64,000 nucleotides of DNA from Promethearchaeota archaeon (GTDB lineage Archaea; Asgardarchaeota; Lokiarchaeia; Sigyniarchaeales; SOKP01). A program made the position numbers and the translations under genes. Below the pieces are notes generated by a model. It had not been told where the DNA came from, searched no databases, and worked only from the letters and a program-made list of their open reading frames with translations. Below, piece by piece: positions 62,793-64,000 of this stretch. The stretch spans positions 80,922 through 144,921 of the forward strand of contig JAGXNO010000003.1 of NCBI GenBank assembly GCA_019894975.1, in the 5' to 3' direction. Within the stretch, counting starts at the first letter, position 1. The number at the start of each line of letters is the position of its first letter.

Positions 62793-64000
62793 TTGAAAGT
62801 ATCCTTAATTTTTCCAAAACCCCCAGAAAAAGGAATTTTTTGCGGTACTGTTAAGGAAGCAGAAAAATACGTAAAAGAAAAGATAGATTTCTATGGGTTT
62901 CCTCCTTTGGGTATCCTATCCCTCGCTACTTATCTAAGCGAAAATAATTTTGATGTATCTATTTATGATCAATTTGCTCGAGGAGCATCGATTGATGATA
63001 CTTTAAAGTGGATAAAACGAGAAGATCCTGATATTTTAGGTTTTTCAACAATAACCACATCAGGAACAGGAATTACCTCAGCCGAAATTTCTAAACGATT
63101 TAAGGAAGAAATAAACCCTAATGTGAAAATCTTATTTGGGAATTATCACGCAACTTTCAACGATACTAGAATATTAAATAAATACCCATATATTGATGCT
63201 TGCATAAGAGGAGAGGGGGAAAAAACTCTTTTAGAAATTGCTGAAAAATCTGAAAAAGGTCATGGTTTTGAGGATATAAAAGGTGTAACATATCGGGATA
63301 ATGGTAGAATTATCAGAAATGCAGATAGACCCCTCATAGAAAATATAGATACACTTCCTTTTCCAAATAGGAAATTGTTAGGAAATGTAGAATATAAAAG
63401 TGAGGTAGAAGGTCTTGATATCTCTTTAGGTAACTTTACAACAGCTGCTTCTTCTAGAGGGTGTGCATTTCAATGTACATTTTGCTCAAGTGCTAAGTTC
63501 TGGGCCAAATGGCGTCCAAGATCTCCGGAAAACATAGTCGAAGAACTTTCTCTTCTTGATAATCAAGGATATCAAAATTTGTATTGGGTTGATGATAATT
63601 TTACAATCAGCAAAAAAAGATTATTAAAATTATCATATTTAATCAGAAAAGAAAAGATAGATATGAATTGGATGGCAGAAGGTAGGGTGACTATGAGCTC
63701 AAGAGAACTATTAACTGCAATGAAGCATATGGGCTGTAAAATCATAAGCTATGGTGTTGAAAGCGGCTCACAAAGAGTTTTAAATTGGTACAATAAGAAA
63801 ATTACATTAGATCAAGTTCATGATGCAATAAAGAATTCGAAAAAAGTTGGGATCGATATTATCTTAGCTAATTTTATACTAGGAGCACCAATAGAAACTC
63901 GTGAAGAAATAATCGACACATTCAATTTAGCACTTAAGTTGGATATTGATTTTCCACAATTTCATATTCTAGGTATAATTCCTGGGAATTGGATTGGGGA
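62793..64000 (+). CDS. B12-binding-domain radical SAM protein (3' end beyond window)
   Basis: The open frame from TTG 62793 continues to the right edge, giving about 402 residues. It begins KVSLIFPKPPEKG, then FPPLGILSLATYLSENN, FGNYHATFND and IRGEGEKTL, a B12-binding-type domain. The cluster motif CAFQCTFCSS comes near residue 225, then RSPENIVEEL, VDDNFT and SYGVESGSQR. AAAGTGAT lies about 5 bases before the TTG. An in-frame TAA at 62781 rules out a longer protein. Substrate unknown. Confidence 0.88.
   Translation, partial: MKVSLIFPKPPEKGIFCGTVKEAEKYVKEKIDFYGFPPLGILSLATYLSENNFDVSIYDQFARGASIDDTLKWIKREDPDILGFSTITTSGTGITSAEISKRFKEEINPNVKILFGNYHATFNDTRILNKYPYIDACIRGEGEKTLLEIAEKSEKGHGFEDIKGVTYRDNGRIIRNADRPLIENIDTLPFPNRKLLGNVEYKSEVEGLDISLGNFTTAASSRGCAFQCTFCSSAKFWAKWRPRSPENIVEELSLLDNQGYQNLYWVDDNFTISKKRLLKLSYLIRKEKIDMNWMAEGRVTMSSRELLTAMKHMGCKIISYGVESGSQRVLNWYNKKITLDQVHDAIKNSKKVGIDIILANFILGAPIETREEIIDTFNLALKLDIDFPQFHILGIIPGNWIG

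Overview
The window is AT-rich archaeal DNA, most likely from an Asgard archaeon of the Lokiarchaeia type. The evidence is an archaeal ribosomal protein L10e, a Rag-like GTPase with a C-terminal roadblock-like domain, an arrestin-fold protein, an MglA-type GTPase, stacked heterodisulfide reductase (Hdr) modules, F420-hydrogenase beta-like proteins and in-frame UGA selenocysteine codons. I recognise no rRNA, tRNA, CRISPR array or insertion sequence.

Region 1 (1-17722, almost all minus strand) is an energy-metabolism island. One apparent operon reads downward from 17722: a four-selenocysteine HdrA, a two-selenocysteine VhuD/MvhD, a 105-bp gap that may hold the SECIS element, two FrhB-like proteins, an HdrC-HdrB fusion, a double-length HdrA and a cysteine-type MvhD. 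Next come a second double-length HdrA (7266-4186), a type-B carboxylesterase on the plus strand, and another HdrCB-HdrA pair that runs off the left edge. Together they suggest a flavin-based electron-bifurcating or confurcating system linking F420, ferredoxin and a disulfide or similar acceptor.

Region 2 (17723-44214) is mixed housekeeping and accessory DNA. It holds a seven-repeat beta-propeller surface protein and two other proteins with the same PGY C-terminal anchor, a PadR regulator and NAD-dependent epimerase that share a GATATATCA palindrome, and a HEAT-repeat protein. It also holds an orphan FrhB-like protein, the Rag-like GTPase, a DNA glycosylase, a receiver protein with a kinase-like membrane protein that lacks an ATPase domain, a HAD hydrolase, arrestin-like and MglA-like proteins, NifU-C, L10e, a radical SAM enzyme, a CDP-alcohol phosphatidyltransferase, a glycosyltransferase and a LuxE-like protein.

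Region 3 (44283-51592, minus strand) is the most unusual part: a six-gene operon with two SPASM-type radical SAM enzymes, a B12-binding radical SAM enzyme, an ABBA-type (NphB/Orf2-like) aromatic prenyltransferase, an SCP2-like protein and a U32-peptidase-family protein. Four of the six share a small domain resembling the PCP_red domain of dark protochlorophyllide reductase. The U32 + SCP2 pair recalls bacterial UbiU/UbiV + UbiT, so the operon may make an anaerobic prenylated aromatic compound.

Region 4 (51672-64000) looks like surface-glycan or glycolipid biosynthesis: B12-type radical SAM enzymes, a membrane-linked hexapeptide acyltransferase, a GT2, a UDP-galactopyranose-mutase-like protein, a second LuxE-like protein, a polysaccharide deacetylase and a sulfotransferase.

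Three genes (starts at 25957, 28328 and 45689) have no usable AUG, GUG or UUG. They appear to start at AUA or AUU behind a strong AAGGTGA ribosome-binding site.
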